Origin: Candidatus Thiodiazotropha endoloripes
GTDB lineage: Bacteria; Pseudomonadota; Gammaproteobacteria; Chromatiales; Chromatiaceae
DNA: 64,000 bases
Reading direction: 5' to 3'
Assembly (NCBI GenBank): GCA_001709035.1
Contig: LVKA01000016.1
Location: forward strand, 1-64,000
Positions 45,841 to 56,115 of the stretch are shown in pieces. Within the stretch, counting starts at the first letter, position 1. Every line of letters starts with the position of its first letter. The notes beneath the pieces were generated by a model. That model did not search any database. It saw only the letters and a list, made by a program, of their open reading frames with translations, and was not told the origin of the DNA. A program made the position numbers and the translations under genes.

Positions 45841-46692
45841 CTATCTATGGGCGGAAATCGCTGGCGATTGCTGATGACGCCATTCACAGGACTCGGCCAG
45901 ACACTGCAACATCGATTTCCAGATCTCTTCCCAGCAACAACCATGACCAAAATCTTCGAAGGTTATGAACTGACCGTTGGGCTGTTTCTTCACCGCTGCC
46001 TCGATTATCCAGGGAGGAATGTTCTTATCCTTTCCTCCTGCCAGATGGAACTGCTGAATGGCGACATCAAGTGGCGGTTGTACACTGGGATTGATCGATC
46101 CTTCTAACGGATCATAATCGTGTAAATCGGTCCATGCCTCGAGATCGAGATTTCCGGCCAAAGTCACAACCTGGCGAGTTTGCGGCAGTTTCGGAGCCAG
46201 CAGCATGGCCAAACCACCTCCCCCGCTGAATCCCACCATAACCAGATCCTGATAGCCGCCACCCGCCAGTAATTTCTCTATGACCACGGCCATACTGTCC
46301 ACAACAGCACTCGAGTAGCGCTGATAGGTCCAGAGCAGTGGAGAACAGGCAGGCGTGTTATATCGCCCATGGTAACAAGGACGTCCCAGATAGACGCTAG
46401 GATTGTCATCGAGGGCCATCAGGCGCAGACCCACCGGATCTCTCGGTGTCGGATCCAACGCGATGAACTTCCCCCCCATCCAGGGCGTGCCATCCCCACC
46501 CAGATAGACATGCAATTGGGATGAGTGCTGGGAGACCTTATTTTTAAACAGTGTATGAATAAACCCGTCGCCAAGCCTCTCCTGTTTGTCGAATCCCAAA
46601 TCCGCCGCCTGTCGATCGAATCGCTTACTCGGCGAAGCACAGGCTACCAGGAGCATCAATGTTGCAACGCAAAATAAACGTGAATATGTCAT
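45841..46692 (-). CDS. Alpha/beta hydrolase lipoprotein
   Basis: The 283-aa product has a lipobox (MLLVAC) and an alpha/beta hydrolase fold with a nucleophile elbow GFSGGGGLAMLLAP and a possible late histidine in FEDFGHGCCWEEIW. A start at ATG 46722 is possible, but 46692 gives a standard lipoprotein signal. It lies between the kinase and caspase-like genes in the opposite orientation. Substrate unknown. Confidence 0.75.
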   Translation of the reverse strand: MTYSRLFCVATLMLLVACASPSKRFDRQAADLGFDKQERLGDGFIHTLFKNKVSQHSSQLHVYLGGDGTPWMGGKFIALDPTPRDPVGLRLMALDDNPSVYLGRPCYHGRYNTPACSPLLWTYQRYSSAVVDSMAVVIEKLLAGGGYQDLVMVGFSGGGGLAMLLAPKLPQTRQVVTLAGNLDLEAWTDLHDYDPLEGSINPSVQPPLDVAIQQFHLAGGKDKNIPPWIIEAAVKKQPNGQFITFEDFGHGCCWEEIWKSMLQCLAESCEWRHQQSPAISAHR

Positions 46693-46776
46693 AGTCTGGA
46701 GATTATTCGTTTTCACTATCATGCAATTTGTCTATCCTTAATCGCAGAGAGTATAAAATCCTTGTTGGAAAATGAC

Positions 46777-49563
46777 ATGTTACAACTTCCCACCCTGAAA
46801 CAAACCCCCAAATTCAGCCCACTTACCATTGCGGTCACTGCGCTGCTCAGCGGCTGGCTCGGTCTTGCCGGCTGTCAGTCTCAAGCAACCAAGGCAGAGA
46901 CCCAGCAATCCTTGTCAGAGTTGGCCGGTAATACGGACAAACTCCTGATCGTAGACTGCCTACTCCCTGGGCAGGTACGTAAACTGGGCTCCAATATGAC
47001 CTATGTGTCACCCAGAAGACCGGTCAAAACAACGGCCTCAGAGTGTGAGATTCGCGGTGGTGAGTACGTAGCCTTTGATCGAGCCGATTACCGGACATCC
47101 CTGCGGGTATGGCTGCCGCAGGCCCAGCAAGGTGATCCCGAGGCACAAAACTACGTTGGTGAGATCTATGAAAAGGGGCTGGGTATTGAACCCGATTATC
47201 AGACTGCTGCAGCCTGGTATAGAAAAGCCGCGGATCAGGGCAATTCACGGGCACGCATCAACCTGGGTTTCCTCTACGAAAAAGGCTTCGGCGTCAAAAA
47301 GGATCTGGCAGAGGCGCTCAACTGGTATCGTAAGGCTTCCGGACTGGAGAGTGACAATCTGCAGTTCTCCTCCTCGGTTGAGATATCCAAGGCGGAACGC
47401 ACTGAACTGCGCCTGCTCAAACAGGAGCGCCAACAGCAGAAAGCCGAAACCAATCGTTTACGCAAGCAGTTGAAGAGCACCAAAGGCCAATTGAGTGCAG
47501 AACGCTCAAAGCTGGCGAAATCCGAGCAGCGCATGTTGAGTCTCCGAAAAGAGATCGAGACACGCACGGTGCTGACCGCACCAGCCGCCTCGATCCCCTC
47601 AAACCAGCAGCAGCTGGAACAACTCCGCAGTAAACTGGCGCAGCAGGAACAGGCAGTAAAATCCCAGCAACAGGCCATTCAGCAGCTGGAGACCAGCCTC
47701 ACTGCCCAGCATCAGGAGATGTCGGACGCGCTACGACTATCAAGCCAGGAGAAACAGGCCCTGGAACAGGCATTAAGCGAACAGACCAGCCAGGCCTCAG
47801 CACTGAAGCAGAAATATGATCGAGCACAGACCGAGCTGGCAAAAGCCAATCAGGAGATCGCCAGGAACCAACCTAAACTGGCGGAACAACGCAGCCAGCT
47901 GGAACTGGCTCAGCAATCGCTGCTGGAAGCAACCAACAAGAGCATCACGCTTGAGAGCCAGATTGCGAATCTGCAGCGAGACACGGAACTCAAAGAGAGT
48001 GCCATGGGTGAGCAAGGTGTTGCGGTCACAAAACTGAGAAAAGAGTTACTTCAGTATGAACAACGCCTGCAGACACTGGAACAGGCGAAGCTGTCTGAAA
48101 GCTCAACCCTGAAACAGGACATCGCCAGTCGAGAGCAAGAGATCAACGGGCTGAAAACGAAACTGACTCAATCACAGCAACAGCTGGAACTCAGTCAGCA
48201 GCAGATCAGTCAACTCAATCCGGATCTGGCCCGCCAGCAGAAACTGCTGTTTCAGACTCAGAAAGAGCTGGTCTCCACCAAGACTGCAGCGGCTCGCAAA
48301 GAGCTTGAGTTGAAGAAGCTCAAAGACTCCGAGAAATCCTATCTGGATGAAATCCAGGAGCAACAGGTCAAGATCGATCGCTATCAAGCAGAGGCACTAC
48401 GCTACAGAACCCAGCTGGCTGACCTGCGTAATCAGCGACAAACTGCAGCCCTATCCGGACCGACTATTGAGATTCTCGATCCGCCGATCGCTCTGACACG
48501 GGGTGTGCCCAGTGTCAGACTGCGTTCCGCCTCAAAAGAGCGGATTGTCACCGGTAAGGTGTCGGCACCGGCGGGATTGGTCTCATTTACGGTCAATGAT
48601 CAAACCCAGGCACCTGACCCACTCGGTATCTTTTCCACCAAGGTCAAAGTCGATAACGATCAGACACCGGTCAAAATGATCGCAGTGGACAAGAAGGGAC
48701 AGCGCACCAGCCTGGAATTTCTGTTGATCCCGAAGATGCGTAATGTACGACAACCACAGTTGATATCCGAGAAGGCTGTCGATCCTGTCGCTGATACAAA
48801 ACGACTGATCGGTGAGGTTGACTTTGGCGAGTATCACGCTCTGGTGATCGGTAACAACCAGTACAGCAGTTTTCCCGATCTGGTGAGTGCCAGTACCGAT
48901 GCTCAGCAGACCGCCGAGTTGCTGAGAGACAAGTATGGCTTCAAGACCACGGTACTGATGGACGCCACACGTTACGACATGCTCTCTGCATTGAATAAGC
49001 TGAGAGAGGAGTTGACCGATAAGGACAATCTACTGATCTACTATGCCGGTCATGGTGAACTCGACCGGGTCAACCTACGTGGTTATTGGTTACCTGTCGA
49101 TGCAGAACCCAACAGCACAGCAAACTGGATATCGAATATTGCCATCACAGACATTCTCAACGCCATGTCGGCCAAACACATACTGGTGGTTGCCGATTCC
49201 TGTTATTCGGGCTCTCTGACCCGTTCTTCCATGGCAAGACTGGATGTGGGCATGTCTTACGAGATCAAGACAAAATGGTTAAAAGTCATGGCCAAGACCC
49301 GCTCCCGTACCGTACTCACCTCCGGGGGACTGAAACCGGTACTCGATCAGGGCGGTGGTAAGCACTCAGTGTTCGCAAAATCGTTCCTGAAGACCCTATC
49401 GGAAAACAACTCCGTACTGGAGGCCTATACTCTATTTCGCGGTCTGGCCAAAGAAGTTCAGCAGACAGCATCAAAATTTGGTATTGACCAGATACCTGAA
49501 TATGCTCCAATAAAGCATGGTGGACATGAAGCAGGGGAATTTTTCTTCATACCACAAGGATAA
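46777..49563 (+). CDS. Caspase-like (peptidase C14) lipoprotein with Sel1 repeats and coiled coil
   Basis: The 928-aa lipoprotein (lipobox LAGC, Cys33) has Sel1-type repeats at about 112-188 (DPEAQNYVGEIYEKGLG), a very long coiled coil at about 205-560, a short beta domain, and a caspase domain at about 685-925. The catalytic pair is present: His759 in YYAGHGE and Cys809 in ADSCYSG. Such caspase homologues cut after basic residues or act in signalling or cell death. Lipidation places it at a membrane outside the cytoplasm. The nearby Ser/Thr kinase is in the same orientation, with the hydrolase between. Confidence 0.88.
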   Translation: MLQLPTLKQTPKFSPLTIAVTALLSGWLGLAGCQSQATKAETQQSLSELAGNTDKLLIVDCLLPGQVRKLGSNMTYVSPRRPVKTTASECEIRGGEYVAFDRADYRTSLRVWLPQAQQGDPEAQNYVGEIYEKGLGIEPDYQTAAAWYRKAADQGNSRARINLGFLYEKGFGVKKDLAEALNWYRKASGLESDNLQFSSSVEISKAERTELRLLKQERQQQKAETNRLRKQLKSTKGQLSAERSKLAKSEQRMLSLRKEIETRTVLTAPAASIPSNQQQLEQLRSKLAQQEQAVKSQQQAIQQLETSLTAQHQEMSDALRLSSQEKQALEQALSEQTSQASALKQKYDRAQTELAKANQEIARNQPKLAEQRSQLELAQQSLLEATNKSITLESQIANLQRDTELKESAMGEQGVAVTKLRKELLQYEQRLQTLEQAKLSESSTLKQDIASREQEINGLKTKLTQSQQQLELSQQQISQLNPDLARQQKLLFQTQKELVSTKTAAARKELELKKLKDSEKSYLDEIQEQQVKIDRYQAEALRYRTQLADLRNQRQTAALSGPTIEILDPPIALTRGVPSVRLRSASKERIVTGKVSAPAGLVSFTVNDQTQAPDPLGIFSTKVKVDNDQTPVKMIAVDKKGQRTSLEFLLIPKMRNVRQPQLISEKAVDPVADTKRLIGEVDFGEYHALVIGNNQYSSFPDLVSASTDAQQTAELLRDKYGFKTTVLMDATRYDMLSALNKLREELTDKDNLLIYYAGHGELDRVNLRGYWLPVDAEPNSTANWISNIAITDILNAMSAKHILVVADSCYSGSLTRSSMARLDVGMSYEIKTKWLKVMAKTRSRTVLTSGGLKPVLDQGGGKHSVFAKSFLKTLSENNSVLEAYTLFRGLAKEVQQTASKFGIDQIPEYAPIKHGGHEAGEFFFIPQG

Positions 49564-49776
49564 TCAGCCACTGAGCTGAACATTTAGGGAAAATCTGATT
49601 TATCCCCCATTCCGCGTAAAGCCGGAATCCAGGCAGTTGGCTCTCCTGGATCCCGCTCTACACTGGGGTGAGAAAACGTAATAAACCTGTGACGCCCCCA
49701 TAAGAATGGGCGGAATCGTGGGTTATCAGATATTTCCTTAGATTTATAACGAATAATCAAATCGGGGAGAGTCTTG

Positions 49777-52467
49777 ATGTTTTACCTTGGTAATGCAGTA
49801 ACTGTGCAGCGCTGGTCTATTTCGAAGTGGCAGAAGTGTCTGATCGCCACACTCCTGCTGCTGTACTCAATGGGGGCATCCGCAATCTATTCCATTGCCC
49901 CTGGTTCACTCGACTTCGGCGATGTCGGAGTGGGTGTTGCCAGTACACCGATGAGCGTAACTTTCAACAACGACAATTCAACAGCCGCTATTGAGTTCAC
50001 ATCGATCACAGCTACCGGTGACTACACCATTACCCACAACTGTCCGATGTCACCCGTGCTGCTCGATGAGCTGACCAGTTGTACCATCACGGCTACGCTA
50101 ACCCCATCCACCACTGGTATTAGAAGCGGATCAATCAACATCACAGGCTTTGATCGCTCGATTGTATTGGGGGCAAGTTATCTCCCTATTGCCCCTTCTG
50201 TCCCTCTGACTGGTGTCGGTATCCGTGGCGATCTGGTACTTGGGAGCAATAATCTTGATTTTGGTGCCATTAATGTAGGCAACAGCAGTAGCACTCAATC
50301 GGTTTCATTAAGCAACTCCGGTAACGCAGCAGTCTCTATTGAAGGGATAAGCACCACACCTCAATTCTCCCAGACAAACGACTGCCCGGTATCTTTGGCT
50401 GCCGGTGCCAATTGCACCATTATGGTGAGAGTTTCCCCCTCATCAACCGGTGACATTGCAGGTTCCCTGACCGCCAGTGGGTCTGGTCCACAAGGCCCCA
50501 CCAGCTCGGTAACCTCACTGACCGCTGTCGGACTGGCTGCTTTGGTCTCACAAATTGAAGTCAATCCCACGAGTCTGAGTTTTAGCGACACACCAGTCGG
50601 CACTACGAGTGATGGACAGAACATCACGATCAGCAACCAGGGCAACACCACCTTGTCTGAAATCAGCCTCTCACTCAGCGGTGATTTTACAGAAACCAAC
50701 GATTGTCCTACCACCCTGAGCCCCAGTAGCAGTTGCACTGTTACCGTATCCGCTGTTCCGACCACTGCGGGAGAGCTGAGCGGCTCCTTTGAAGTCAATG
50801 CAACCGATGGCACGCACAACCTGATGGAGGTTGTCTCTTTGACCGCCATAGGGACGATTGCTGAACTGGTGACATCCGATACGGAAGTCACCTTTCCAGA
50901 TGCATCTGTAGACAGCAGCAGTGATCCTCAAACGGTAACCCTGACCAATCAGGGCAGTGCACCACTGAGCATCAACAGTATCTCCACTGAGGGGGACTTC
51001 AGCCAGACCAATGATTGCGGCGCTGAGCTGGCAGCTGGAAGCAGTTGCGATATTCAGGTGGTTTTTTCACCTCAATCCATGGGGGACGCAACCGGCGCAC
51101 TGGTAATCGATACCAATCAAGGTATATCCAGAATCAATTTATCGGGAACCGCAGATGATTCCGGTCCAGCTCCATCAGACAACCCGGTAGCCGACCTGCT
51201 GGATCCCTACACCGGCGGCAATCCCAATCTCGGCGCGCTCGCGGAGGTGATCGGTGAGGCCTGTCCGAGCGGCCGCCTCGAAAGCCGCCTGCAGGAGGAT
51301 TGTAATGCCGTGGTCGGTGCTGCCATCGGTGGTGACCCCAATACCGCCACAGCCCTGAACCAGGTCAACCCGGAAACGGCGACCCAGGCCAACAACGCCT
51401 CCCAGCAGGGTGGACAGGCGCAGATCCGTAATCTCGGCTCACGCATCGCCGCACTGCGTGCCGGGGCCTCCGGGATCTCCTTCCAGGGACTCGATCTGCT
51501 GATCGACGACAAGCCCTTCTCCATCGATACCATCGCCCAGGCCTATCGGCAACGGGGCGGCGGCGCCAGTAGCGACAATCCGCTGATGGAGAGCCGGCTG
51601 GGCTTCTTCATCACCGGTGATATCGCCACCGGCAGCAAGGATGAGACCGACCTGGAATCCGGCCTCGATTTCGATACCTTCGGCCTCACCATGGGTGTCG
51701 ACTATCGCATCAACCCGAACTTCATCCTCGGCGGTGCGCTCGGTTATGTGGATACCACCACCGAACTGGAGGACGATGCCGCCGAAATCGACACCCAGGG
51801 CTACAGCCTCAACCTCTACGGCACCTACTACGCCGAGCAGAACTACTTTGTCGACTTCTCGCTTGGCTATGGCGCCAATAACTTCGATCAGAGCCGTCGT
51901 ATCAGCTACCAGCTCGACGGACTCGCCAATGTAAATCAGAAGCTCTCCGCCGACTACGACGGCAGCATGCTCAGCCTGTTCATCGGCTCCGGCTACGATT
52001 TCGGCAATGGCCCCTGGAGCTTCGGCCCCAGAGCCGATCTGGAGTACATCAAGTCGGATGTGGACGGCTTCACCGAGGAGGTCTCCAATCCGGATGCGGA
52101 CGGTGGCGGCTGGGCCACCCGGGTGGATGATACCGACCAGACCTGGCTGACCCTCAAGCTCGGTGGTCGGTTGGCCTATACCCACAGCGCCGACTGGGGC
52201 ATCCTGATCCCCTACACCCGCCTCGACTGGTTACATGAGTTCGAGGATGACGCCCAGGTGATCAACGCCTATCTGGTCGGTGATCCCAACGCTCAGGCGA
52301 TCCGTATCGAAAGCGATGACCCTGATCGGGACTACCTGCGACTCAGACTCGGCACCTCCGCCCAGTTCAAGAACGGCGTGGTCGGCTTCCTCGACTACAG
52401 CACCATCCTCGCCCACGACGACTGGACTGCCCATACCATCAGCATCGGTCTGCGCAGCGAGTTCTGA
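49777..52467 (+). CDS. Choice-of-anchor D autotransporter protein 1
   Basis: The 896-aa protein has a long signal peptide (about 1-37, ending GASA), four ASPM/hydin-like Ig repeats (choice-of-anchor D type, each with SLDFGDVGVGV- or NLDFGAINVG-like starts and a late T-N-D-C), and a C-terminal autotransporter-type beta-barrel ending in EF. Residues 467-896 are identical to 356-785 of the next gene. The ATG at 49777 has GGGGAG upstream. It probably displays the repeats on the cell surface. Confidence 0.88.
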   Translation: MFYLGNAVTVQRWSISKWQKCLIATLLLLYSMGASAIYSIAPGSLDFGDVGVGVASTPMSVTFNNDNSTAAIEFTSITATGDYTITHNCPMSPVLLDELTSCTITATLTPSTTGIRSGSINITGFDRSIVLGASYLPIAPSVPLTGVGIRGDLVLGSNNLDFGAINVGNSSSTQSVSLSNSGNAAVSIEGISTTPQFSQTNDCPVSLAAGANCTIMVRVSPSSTGDIAGSLTASGSGPQGPTSSVTSLTAVGLAALVSQIEVNPTSLSFSDTPVGTTSDGQNITISNQGNTTLSEISLSLSGDFTETNDCPTTLSPSSSCTVTVSAVPTTAGELSGSFEVNATDGTHNLMEVVSLTAIGTIAELVTSDTEVTFPDASVDSSSDPQTVTLTNQGSAPLSINSISTEGDFSQTNDCGAELAAGSSCDIQVVFSPQSMGDATGALVIDTNQGISRINLSGTADDSGPAPSDNPVADLLDPYTGGNPNLGALAEVIGEACPSGRLESRLQEDCNAVVGAAIGGDPNTATALNQVNPETATQANNASQQGGQAQIRNLGSRIAALRAGASGISFQGLDLLIDDKPFSIDTIAQAYRQRGGGASSDNPLMESRLGFFITGDIATGSKDETDLESGLDFDTFGLTMGVDYRINPNFILGGALGYVDTTTELEDDAAEIDTQGYSLNLYGTYYAEQNYFVDFSLGYGANNFDQSRRISYQLDGLANVNQKLSADYDGSMLSLFIGSGYDFGNGPWSFGPRADLEYIKSDVDGFTEEVSNPDADGGGWATRVDDTDQTWLTLKLGGRLAYTHSADWGILIPYTRLDWLHEFEDDAQVINAYLVGDPNAQAIRIESDDPDRDYLRLRLGTSAQFKNGVVGFLDYSTILAHDDWTAHTISIGLRSEF

Positions 52468-52469
52468 TC
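51175..52469 (+). repeat. Barrel cassette, copy 1 (1295 bp)
   Basis: This stretch is repeated at 53780-55074, a shift of 2605 bp. I saw no difference on reading, and translations in several frames agree throughout. Both copies keep the reading frame and end just past the stop codon. Confidence 0.9.
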
Positions 52470-52480
52470 AGCCTATTGAA

Positions 52481-52507
52481 ATGCCCGCCAATTTGGCGGG
52501 CATTTTT
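52481..52507 (+). terminator. Rho-independent terminator of autotransporter 1
   Basis: ATGCCCGCCA and TGGCGGGCAT form a ten-base stem followed by TTTTT, just behind the stop codon at 52467. Confidence 0.88.
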
Positions 52508-52714
52508 AATCGGTTTCAAAGATCCCTCATGATCTTTAATTGTTTTCAAAACCTGTGTCTAACAATCGGAAAGTACTCAGTTAAATGACTTCATTGAGCC
52601 AGCGGGACTCGATACCTTGAACACTACCCAGTTCTGCTAATCGACATCTGCACGGACGCTCGCTACCATGGCCCGAAAAATCACCATCAAAATCATCGCT
52701 TGGGGAGACTTATC

Positions 52715-55072
52715 ATGCGCCTTACCTACCAAAGGGTGATGTCGCTCATCAGTAGACGCTCTATCGTAGGCAAACTGCTTTTTGCTCTGCTGTTAATCAC
52801 TTCCACGAATGCTTCAGCCACCTTAGGCATATCGCCGAGTAACTTGGCTTTTGGTGATGTTGATGTTGGCAGTAGTAGCACCACACCAAGATCTGTCACA
52901 TTGAGCAACTCCAGCAGCTTTTACAGCGTGAGTATCACTTCCATCGATATTACCGGTGATTTCGATTTCACGACAAACTGCGGCGATTTTCTTGCGCCTA
53001 ACGCCACCTGCACCGTGGATGTAACCTTTTCACCTCAATCATCTGGAGAATTGGCCGGCGCATTGACCATTGCGGGTGATGACCCTTCTCTCGATGCAAC
53101 CCGCCCTGCTACTGCCGCCAGACTGTTTACTTTCACCACAACTCTGAGTGGTGTGGGTCTGCAAGGTGAGGTCTCTGTGCCATCGACCGAACTCGATTTT
53201 GGCTCAGTTTCCGTGAACGCCCAGAGTGATCCCATCCAGGTCCCGATATCCAATACTGGCAATGCACCGCTGAGTATCAGCTCCATCACGGTTACAGCAC
53301 CGTTCACACAAACCAATGACTGCCCGGATGCCCTGGACGCCGGTGCAGGCTGTGCGGTTTTTGTATCGGTAAAACCGGAAAGCCCAGGTGACATCAGTGG
53401 TTCTCTGACAATCAACGGCTCCAACCAATCCGGCGCATTACAGAGAATCATTCCCTTATTGGTATCCGGGGCACCAGCCGCAACCTCGGTATCACCCGCA
53501 AGTCTCAGTTTTCCACAATCCGTGTCTGGCGGGCAAAGCGATCCCTTGACAGTGACCCTTGAGAATCAAAGCGATGTTCCGGTTTCCCTGCTCTCGATTG
53601 ATACCGAAGGTGATTTCACCCAGAGTAATAACTGTCCTGCACAACTCATGAGCAACGGTGACAGCTGTGAGATTCAGGTGGTGTTTTCTCCACAAGCGTC
53701 CGGCACCTTAACAGGCAATCTTTTGATCACCACAGATTCCGGCAGTAACACCGTCCCCCTGACGGGTAACGCTGCGGCTTCAGACAACCCGGTAGCCGAC
53801 CTGCTGGATCCCTACACCGGCGGCAATCCCAATCTCGGCGCGCTCGCGGAGGTGATCGGTGAGGCCTGTCCGAGCGGCCGCCTCGAAAGCCGCCTGCAGG
53901 AGGATTGTAATGCCGTGGTCGGTGCTGCCATCGGTGGTGACCCCAATACCGCCACAGCCCTGAACCAGGTCAACCCGGAAACGGCGACCCAGGCCAACAA
54001 CGCCTCCCAGCAGGGTGGACAGGCGCAGATCCGTAATCTCGGCTCACGCATCGCCGCACTGCGTGCCGGGGCCTCCGGGATCTCCTTCCAGGGACTCGAT
54101 CTGCTGATCGACGACAAGCCCTTCTCCATCGATACCATCGCCCAGGCCTATCGGCAACGGGGCGGCGGCGCCAGTAGCGACAATCCGCTGATGGAGAGCC
54201 GGCTGGGCTTCTTCATCACCGGTGATATCGCCACCGGCAGCAAGGATGAGACCGACCTGGAATCCGGCCTCGATTTCGATACCTTCGGCCTCACCATGGG
54301 TGTCGACTATCGCATCAACCCGAACTTCATCCTCGGCGGTGCGCTCGGTTATGTGGATACCACCACCGAACTGGAGGACGATGCCGCCGAAATCGACACC
54401 CAGGGCTACAGCCTCAACCTCTACGGCACCTACTACGCCGAGCAGAACTACTTTGTCGACTTCTCGCTTGGCTATGGCGCCAATAACTTCGATCAGAGCC
54501 GTCGTATCAGCTACCAGCTCGACGGACTCGCCAATGTAAATCAGAAGCTCTCCGCCGACTACGACGGCAGCATGCTCAGCCTGTTCATCGGCTCCGGCTA
54601 CGATTTCGGCAATGGCCCCTGGAGCTTCGGCCCCAGAGCCGATCTGGAGTACATCAAGTCGGATGTGGACGGCTTCACCGAGGAGGTCTCCAATCCGGAT
54701 GCGGACGGTGGCGGCTGGGCCACCCGGGTGGATGATACCGACCAGACCTGGCTGACCCTCAAGCTCGGTGGTCGGTTGGCCTATACCCACAGCGCCGACT
54801 GGGGCATCCTGATCCCCTACACCCGCCTCGACTGGTTACATGAGTTCGAGGATGACGCCCAGGTGATCAACGCCTATCTGGTCGGTGATCCCAACGCTCA
54901 GGCGATCCGTATCGAAAGCGATGACCCTGATCGGGACTACCTGCGACTCAGACTCGGCACCTCCGCCCAGTTCAAGAACGGCGTGGTCGGCTTCCTCGAC
55001 TACAGCACCATCCTCGCCCACGACGACTGGACTGCCCATACCATCAGCATCGGTCTGCGCAGCGAGTTCTGA
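52715..55072 (+). CDS. Choice-of-anchor D autotransporter protein 2
   Basis: The 785-aa protein has a signal peptide (about 1-33), three choice-of-anchor D repeats (e.g. NLAFGDVDVGSSS), and the same C-terminal barrel as protein 1 (356-785). Its passenger repeats differ clearly from those of protein 1, so the two genes share a barrel but not a passenger. ATG 52715 follows GGGGAGACTTATC. The gene has its own upstream region of about 200 bp. Confidence 0.88.
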   Translation: MRLTYQRVMSLISRRSIVGKLLFALLLITSTNASATLGISPSNLAFGDVDVGSSSTTPRSVTLSNSSSFYSVSITSIDITGDFDFTTNCGDFLAPNATCTVDVTFSPQSSGELAGALTIAGDDPSLDATRPATAARLFTFTTTLSGVGLQGEVSVPSTELDFGSVSVNAQSDPIQVPISNTGNAPLSISSITVTAPFTQTNDCPDALDAGAGCAVFVSVKPESPGDISGSLTINGSNQSGALQRIIPLLVSGAPAATSVSPASLSFPQSVSGGQSDPLTVTLENQSDVPVSLLSIDTEGDFTQSNNCPAQLMSNGDSCEIQVVFSPQASGTLTGNLLITTDSGSNTVPLTGNAAASDNPVADLLDPYTGGNPNLGALAEVIGEACPSGRLESRLQEDCNAVVGAAIGGDPNTATALNQVNPETATQANNASQQGGQAQIRNLGSRIAALRAGASGISFQGLDLLIDDKPFSIDTIAQAYRQRGGGASSDNPLMESRLGFFITGDIATGSKDETDLESGLDFDTFGLTMGVDYRINPNFILGGALGYVDTTTELEDDAAEIDTQGYSLNLYGTYYAEQNYFVDFSLGYGANNFDQSRRISYQLDGLANVNQKLSADYDGSMLSLFIGSGYDFGNGPWSFGPRADLEYIKSDVDGFTEEVSNPDADGGGWATRVDDTDQTWLTLKLGGRLAYTHSADWGILIPYTRLDWLHEFEDDAQVINAYLVGDPNAQAIRIESDDPDRDYLRLRLGTSAQFKNGVVGFLDYSTILAHDDWTAHTISIGLRSEF

Positions 55073-55074
55073 TC
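53780..55074 (+). repeat. Barrel cassette, copy 2 (1295 bp)
   Basis: Second copy of 51175-52469. The repeat starts at a TCAGAC in both genes and stops at GTTCTGATC; flanking bases differ immediately. It is visibly more GC-rich than the passenger part. Confidence 0.9.
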
Positions 55075-55086
55075 CACTCAAACAAA

Positions 55087-55106
55087 TGCCCGCCGTATGG
55101 CGGGCA
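55087..55106. terminator. Hairpin behind autotransporter 2 and the YkgJ-like gene
   Basis: TGCCCGCC and GGCGGGCA form an eight-base stem between convergent genes. A TTTGTTT tract follows only on the minus strand, so it best terminates the minus-strand YkgJ-like gene; it may act both ways. Confidence 0.6.
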
Positions 55107-55144
55107 CTAAAAATCCCCTCAGTCGCCAGGGCTGCTTACAGGCC

Positions 55145-55900
55145 TCAGGATTGTGTCAGATTCTGCAGGAACTGCTTGATCAGATCGATGGCAGGTTCAT
55201 TGGCCTGATTCGAGCTTAGCACCTCGGCACTGTCCAGGATCTGTATCAGAGCTAGATAACCTCTGCCTGCCTCGTTGAGATCGCGGCTCATCTTGTAAAT
55301 GATGGGTGATATGCGCTTTGGCAAGCTCAGGCTCTCAACGGTCTCCGGGTTGGTATCAGCACAATGAACGGGATCAGAGGTAACCAGAAACTCACGGCAA
55401 CTGAGTGGACGATCCCGATGTATTGAGCAGGATTGATCTTCTAAAAACGGGCAAGGCAGATTGAGTCTGAAGTAGTTGACCCCTACTTCGCGCAACTGCT
55501 TTCTGTCGTTGTTATTGACCGCCTGTTCCATCATCTGAAGAATACCCGCATCTTTCAATGCGTTGATATTTTGCGCAAAACGCGCTCGGATGACCTGCTG
55601 CCTTTCAGCAGGCATGGATTCAATCAGATTCAGCAGTTTATAACCTTCAGCTCTACTGACAGGCACCAACTGAGAACAGCAGGCGCCACAACCCTTTTTA
55701 CAGGAGATGCATTTTCCCTGTTGTTCAGCCTCCTTGACACCAATCTCGATAACCTTGTCTGTGATTTGTTGAAAAAATGGTAGCAGATCATGAATATGCA
55801 CAGGCTCATTGGTAATTTCCACAGAAAATCTTAGATTCTCACTACCAATGCGCAGTTCAGCGCTGATGGATTCGGTAGTTGATTGGTTAGTCTCACTCAA
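55145..55900 (-). CDS. YkgJ-family cysteine-cluster protein
   Basis: The 251-aa protein has the family's C-x3-C-x2-CC-type cluster (CKKGCGACCSQL) and a second cysteine set in CPFLEDQSCSIH and CREFL, which probably hold zinc or an Fe-S cluster. Its function in the cell is unknown. No signal peptide or membrane span is visible. Confidence 0.82.
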   Translation of the reverse strand: MSETNQSTTESISAELRIGSENLRFSVEITNEPVHIHDLLPFFQQITDKVIEIGVKEAEQQGKCISCKKGCGACCSQLVPVSRAEGYKLLNLIESMPAERQQVIRARFAQNINALKDAGILQMMEQAVNNNDRKQLREVGVNYFRLNLPCPFLEDQSCSIHRDRPLSCREFLVTSDPVHCADTNPETVESLSLPKRISPIIYKMSRDLNEAGRGYLALIQILDSAEVLSSNQANEPAIDLIKQFLQNLTQS

Positions 55901-56115
55901 TGTTTCAACCCTTTATCTGATTCTTAGAGCAGTTGGATGATCGGATTTTTCCGCTATGCTAATGATGAAACTCGGTATCAACAATTTCCTGCGCACCAGA
56001 TCCTGTTCAAGACCATGTCCTGATGCCCTGAGAGTGATCTCTATTGATGCCAAATCGATAACAGGAAGCTACTGCTTCTTGAAAACTGAATCAAGCCTTA
56101 AATGAGATAGTTTTG

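Noticed and set aside
49564-49773. Degenerate palindromic sequence (CCGCGTAAAGCCGG-like) in front of autotransporter 1
   Set aside because: Looks like a common intergenic palindromic repeat, but I found no clear second copy in the window, so it is not called as a repeat family.
51439-52185. 248-codon antisense frame in the barrel cassette (and its twin at 54044-54790)
   Set aside because: Present only because the barrel DNA is GC-rich; valine/glycine/alanine-rich shadow without start signals.
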